NCBI GenBank assembly: GCA_964505195.1 | Contig: CAZDGV010000052.1 | Coordinates: 1 to 6,762 of the forward strand | Direction: 5' to 3' | DNA length: 6,762 nt | DNA from: CAZDGV01 sp964505195 | Lineage (GTDB): Bacteria > Bacteroidota > Bacteroidia > Chitinophagales > Chitinophagaceae | In this document: piece after piece, positions 3,833 through 6,762 of the stretch | Position numbering within the stretch: the stretch's first letter is position 1 | How the letters are laid out: the number at the start of each line of letters is the position of its first letter | Translations under genes and position numbers: made by a program | Notes under the pieces: model-generated | Told to the model about the DNA's origin: nothing | Database searches by the model: none | What the model saw: only the letters and a program-made list of their open reading frames with translations

Positions 3833-6762
3833 ATGAAAAAAACAGTTTTTTTCGGTTTGCTTTTGCTATGCAGTACTACATTATTGGCGCAAAAAAAACC
3901 GCTTGATCACAGCGTATATGACGGTTGGCAAAGCATTGCAACGCCACTCATCAGCAATGATGGGAAATGGGTGGTATATCAGGTGAATCTGCAAGAAGGT
4001 GATGGCCAGCTGATTGTTACGAATGCGGACGGAACTTCTAAAAAAGTATTTGACCGTGGTTACAACGCTGTGATAACGGAAGACAGCCGTTACGTGATTT
4101 TTAAAATCAAGCCCTACTTCAAAGAAACAAGGGAGGCGCGTATAAAAAAGAAAAAACCGGAAGACATGCCCAAAGACAGTTTGGCTGTTTTTGAATTGGG
4201 TAAAGATGAGGCAATGAAATGGGCTAGGGTGAAATCGTTCAAAACGCCTTCCAAAGCAAGCGGCTGGGTGGCATGGCATCTTGAAAAAGTCGTACCCGAA
4301 ACCGCCAAGCAAGCAGCAAAGCCTGACTCGGTATCGCAGATTAATAAATTGGTTACGATGGCCGACAGTTTAACGCGTATGGCTGATAGTCTTCGAAAAA
4401 AAGCGGGTGAGGCGAAAATAAGCGGACTCACTGTGCTCGAAACGCCCAAGCGTGATGCGCCTGTCAAACCTGCTTCTGAAACCATTGAAGAAGGAACGGA
4501 GCTGGTATTGCGCAACTTATATACCGGGCAACAAAAAAGTTTTTCACTCGCAAATGATTATTTGTTTAGTGAGCAAGGCAATGTGTTGATAGTAAAAACA
4601 ACCCGAAAGAACGGAAACGCGGGCAGTCGTGCTACCATTCTTTGGCATGAAACGGCTACAGCAAAAACGGATACGGTGATGAAATCTTTCAACGATGCAA
4701 AAAACTTTGCATTCGATGAAAAGGGAACACAGCTTGCTTTTGTTGCGGAGCGCGACAGCGTAAGTAAAGCACTGACCAAGTTTTATAAATTATGGTATTA
4801 CAAGTCGGGAATGGATACCGCCGTTATCAGCGCATCGCGTGAAACACCGGGAGTAAAGCAGGGCTATACCGTTAGTCCTGACTATGCAAATATGTTCAGC
4901 AAGAACGGACAGCGTTTGTTTTTCGGATTGGCACCGATACGACCGGCTAAAGACACCAATCTGGTTGATTTTGAAACAGCCCGTCTGGATATTTGGAATT
5001 ACAAAGATGAATATCTGCAGCCACAGCAACTGGTGCAGTTGAATCAGGAGCTGCGACGCAGCTACTTGGCTGTGAAGCATGATATGACAGGCCCCGTTGT
5101 ACAGCTCGGCGATGAAAATTCCGAGTCGGTTGAGTTGGGCAATGAAGGCGATGCAGATATTGCACTGGGCAGAACCAACAAGCACTATCGCATTCAAAGC
5201 CAGTGGGATCTGGGCAACTATCAGGATCTTTATTTGATTGATGTAAAAACCGGTCAGCGCAAACGCATTGCCGAAAAACTGAGAGGCAGCGCGAGCTTAT
5301 CGCCCAAAGCAAATTATATTGGTTGGTACGACTGGAAGCAGCGACATTATTTCATGTATGATATTGCTGCCTCGAAACTTTTGAATGTAACGCAATCGAT
5401 TAAAGTGCCATTGTATGATGAAGATGACGATCATCCCGATGATCCGCCGCCGCATGGTGCTATGGGTTGGCATGAAAATGATGCTGCATTCTATGTGTAC
5501 GACAAGTATGATATATGGAAAGTAGATCCAACCGGTAAAACGGTACCGGCAATGCTCACAGGCGGTTTGGGAAGAGCGAAAAAACATACACTCCGTAATG
5601 TTGTTTTGGATCGAGAAGAGCGATTTGTGAAGCAGGGGCAAACCTTGCTGATGCACGCTTTTGATCATGCTGAAAAAGGACATGGCTGGATCACTCATAA
5701 GGAGGGTAGCGTTTTCAGTATTCCGGCCGACTGGCGCACCAATCCGGTTTCGTTGATGCCCATGGTGGCAAAGTCGAAATCATCGGATGTTTTTGCCTTC
5801 AGCGCGCAGAGTCCTTCATGGACACAGCTTTTCAGCACTACGCTTGCAACAGCAGGCGACTGGAAAAATGTGCGTCAGCTGAGCGACATCAATCCGCAGC
5901 AAAAAGCATACAACTGGTACACGGTTGAGTTGCATCGCTGGAAAATGTTTGATGGTAAAACATCCGAGGGATTGCTTTTTAAGCCAGAAAATTTTGATCC
6001 CAACAAAAAGTATCCTGTTGTATTTTATTTCTATGAGCGCAATGCCGATAACCGATATAATTATCGCGCACCTGCGCCCAGTGCTTCAACGGTGAATATT
6101 GCCTGGTTTACCAGCAATGGCTATCTGGTATTTGATCCGAATATTTATTACAAAAACGGTTACCCCGGCGAAAGTGCTTACAATAGTGTAGTAAGTGCAG
6201 CCCAATATCTGTCAAAAATGAAATTTGTTGACAGTACCAAAATGGCTATACAGGGGCAAAGCTGGGGTGGCTATCAGGTGGCATATATCATTACTCGTAC
6301 ACGCATGTTTGCAGCAGCAGGTGCCGGCGCGCCGGTGAGCAATATGTTCAGTGCCTATGGCGGCATACGCTGGGGAACGGGGATCAGTCGCCAGTTTCAG
6401 TATGAAAAATCGCAGAGCCGTCTAGGATTTACTCCCTGGCAGCGCCCCGATCTTTATACTAAAAACTCACCCTTGTTTACGGCCGATAAAATCACCACAC
6501 CTCTGTTGATGACGCATAACGATAAAGACGGTGCAGTTCCCTGGTATCAGGGCATTGAATTCTTCACTGCACTGCGCCGCCTCGACAGAAAAGTATGGCT
6601 GCTGCAGTACAACGATGAAGATCATAATTTAGTGGAACGCAGAAACAGAAAAGATCTATCCGTTCGTTTGGGACAATTCTTCGGACATTATTTAAAAGGC
6701 GAACCCATGCCTACATGGATGAAAGAAGGCGTGCCTGCTACACTGAAAGGAATCGACTGGGG
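3833..6762 (+). CDS. Secreted S9-family (prolyl oligopeptidase-type) serine peptidase, C-terminus cut by window
   Basis: The frame stays open from the ATG at 3833 to the window edge, giving 976 visible residues; an in-frame TAA at 3818-3820 fixes the start. A Sec signal peptide (MKKTVFFGLLLLCSTTLLAQ) should be cut after Ala19; Cys13 is not a lipobox cysteine. Residues about 27-700 form the WD/propeller-like region of S9 enzymes, with repeats such as YDGWQSIATPLISNDGKWVVY. The alpha/beta-hydrolase domain starts near residue 705 and has the complete triad: Ser810 in GQSWGGYQ, Asp899 in HNDKDGAVPW, and His931 in DEDHNL. It should hydrolyse peptides in the periplasm or outside the cell, as S9 relatives do; the preferred bond is unknown. 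Two insertions stand out: a predicted leucine-heptad helix at 163-195 and an acidic, proline-rich loop at 528-541. Length is typical of the large Bacteroidota S9 subgroup, so few residues are probably missing. It begins 103 bases after the transporter gene and may be a separate unit. Confidence 0.93.
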   Translation, partial: MKKTVFFGLLLLCSTTLLAQKKPLDHSVYDGWQSIATPLISNDGKWVVYQVNLQEGDGQLIVTNADGTSKKVFDRGYNAVITEDSRYVIFKIKPYFKETREARIKKKKPEDMPKDSLAVFELGKDEAMKWARVKSFKTPSKASGWVAWHLEKVVPETAKQAAKPDSVSQINKLVTMADSLTRMADSLRKKAGEAKISGLTVLETPKRDAPVKPASETIEEGTELVLRNLYTGQQKSFSLANDYLFSEQGNVLIVKTTRKNGNAGSRATILWHETATAKTDTVMKSFNDAKNFAFDEKGTQLAFVAERDSVSKALTKFYKLWYYKSGMDTAVISASRETPGVKQGYTVSPDYANMFSKNGQRLFFGLAPIRPAKDTNLVDFETARLDIWNYKDEYLQPQQLVQLNQELRRSYLAVKHDMTGPVVQLGDENSESVELGNEGDADIALGRTNKHYRIQSQWDLGNYQDLYLIDVKTGQRKRIAEKLRGSASLSPKANYIGWYDWKQRHYFMYDIAASKLLNVTQSIKVPLYDEDDDHPDDPPPHGAMGWHENDAAFYVYDKYDIWKVDPTGKTVPAMLTGGLGRAKKHTLRNVVLDREERFVKQGQTLLMHAFDHAEKGHGWITHKEGSVFSIPADWRTNPVSLMPMVAKSKSSDVFAFSAQSPSWTQLFSTTLATAGDWKNVRQLSDINPQQKAYNWYTVELHRWKMFDGKTSEGLLFKPENFDPNKKYPVVFYFYERNADNRYNYRAPAPSASTVNIAWFTSNGYLVFDPNIYYKNGYPGESAYNSVVSAAQYLSKMKFVDSTKMAIQGQSWGGYQVAYIITRTRMFAAAGAGAPVSNMFSAYGGIRWGTGISRQFQYEKSQSRLGFTPWQRPDLYTKNSPLFTADKITTPLLMTHNDKDGAVPWYQGIEFFTALRRLDRKVWLLQYNDEDHNLVERRNRKDLSVRLGQFFGHYLKGEPMPTWMKEGVPATLKGIDW

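Noticed and set aside
3881..5698. Several minus-strand open frames of 70-145 residues
   Set aside because: All lie opposite the S9 peptidase, whose frame is continuous with signal peptide and catalytic triad; they are shadow frames.

Overview
The window looks like ordinary chromosomal DNA from a member of the Bacteroidota, most likely a Chitinophagaceae-type organism. The signs are Bacteroidota-style -7 promoter elements (TAnnTTTG) upstream of several genes, little Shine-Dalgarno sequence, a secreted S9 peptidase of a kind common in that phylum, and a bacillithiol-linked YtxJ-like protein. The taxonomic call is inference; no rRNA or phylogenetic marker is present.

Layout. Bases 39-494 (+) encode a small secreted protein with a DUF4177-like end, followed by a good intrinsic terminator (518-548). 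Facing it on the minus strand are a YtxJ-like redox protein (553-885) and, 26 bases upstream of that, an easily missed 38-residue lipoprotein (912-1028). A 178-base divergent spacer (1029-1206) holds candidate promoters in both directions, a palindrome with a UNCG-type loop, and a structured leader. From 1207 everything is on the plus strand: a DnaQ-type 3'-5' exonuclease with an ExoX-like C-terminal domain (1207-1977), a polyprenol-phosphate mannosyltransferase-like GT2 enzyme that must start at TTG (2052-2825), an EamA/DMT-family membrane transporter (2842-3729), and a large secreted S9 prolyl-oligopeptidase-type protease (3833 to the window edge, C-terminus cut off).

How the genes relate. 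The GT2 enzyme and the transporter are 16 bases apart and probably co-transcribed, perhaps with the exonuclease upstream. The S9 peptidase has its own upstream gap and weak promoter-like sequence. There is no evidence that these genes form one pathway. They read as neighbouring housekeeping and cell-envelope genes.

I found no mobile element, CRISPR array, tRNA, rRNA, phage gene or defence system, and nothing I would call a new multi-gene system. The points most worth a second look are the 38-residue lipoprotein, the forced TTG start, the two RNA-structure candidates in the divergent spacer, and a leucine-heptad insertion in the peptidase.
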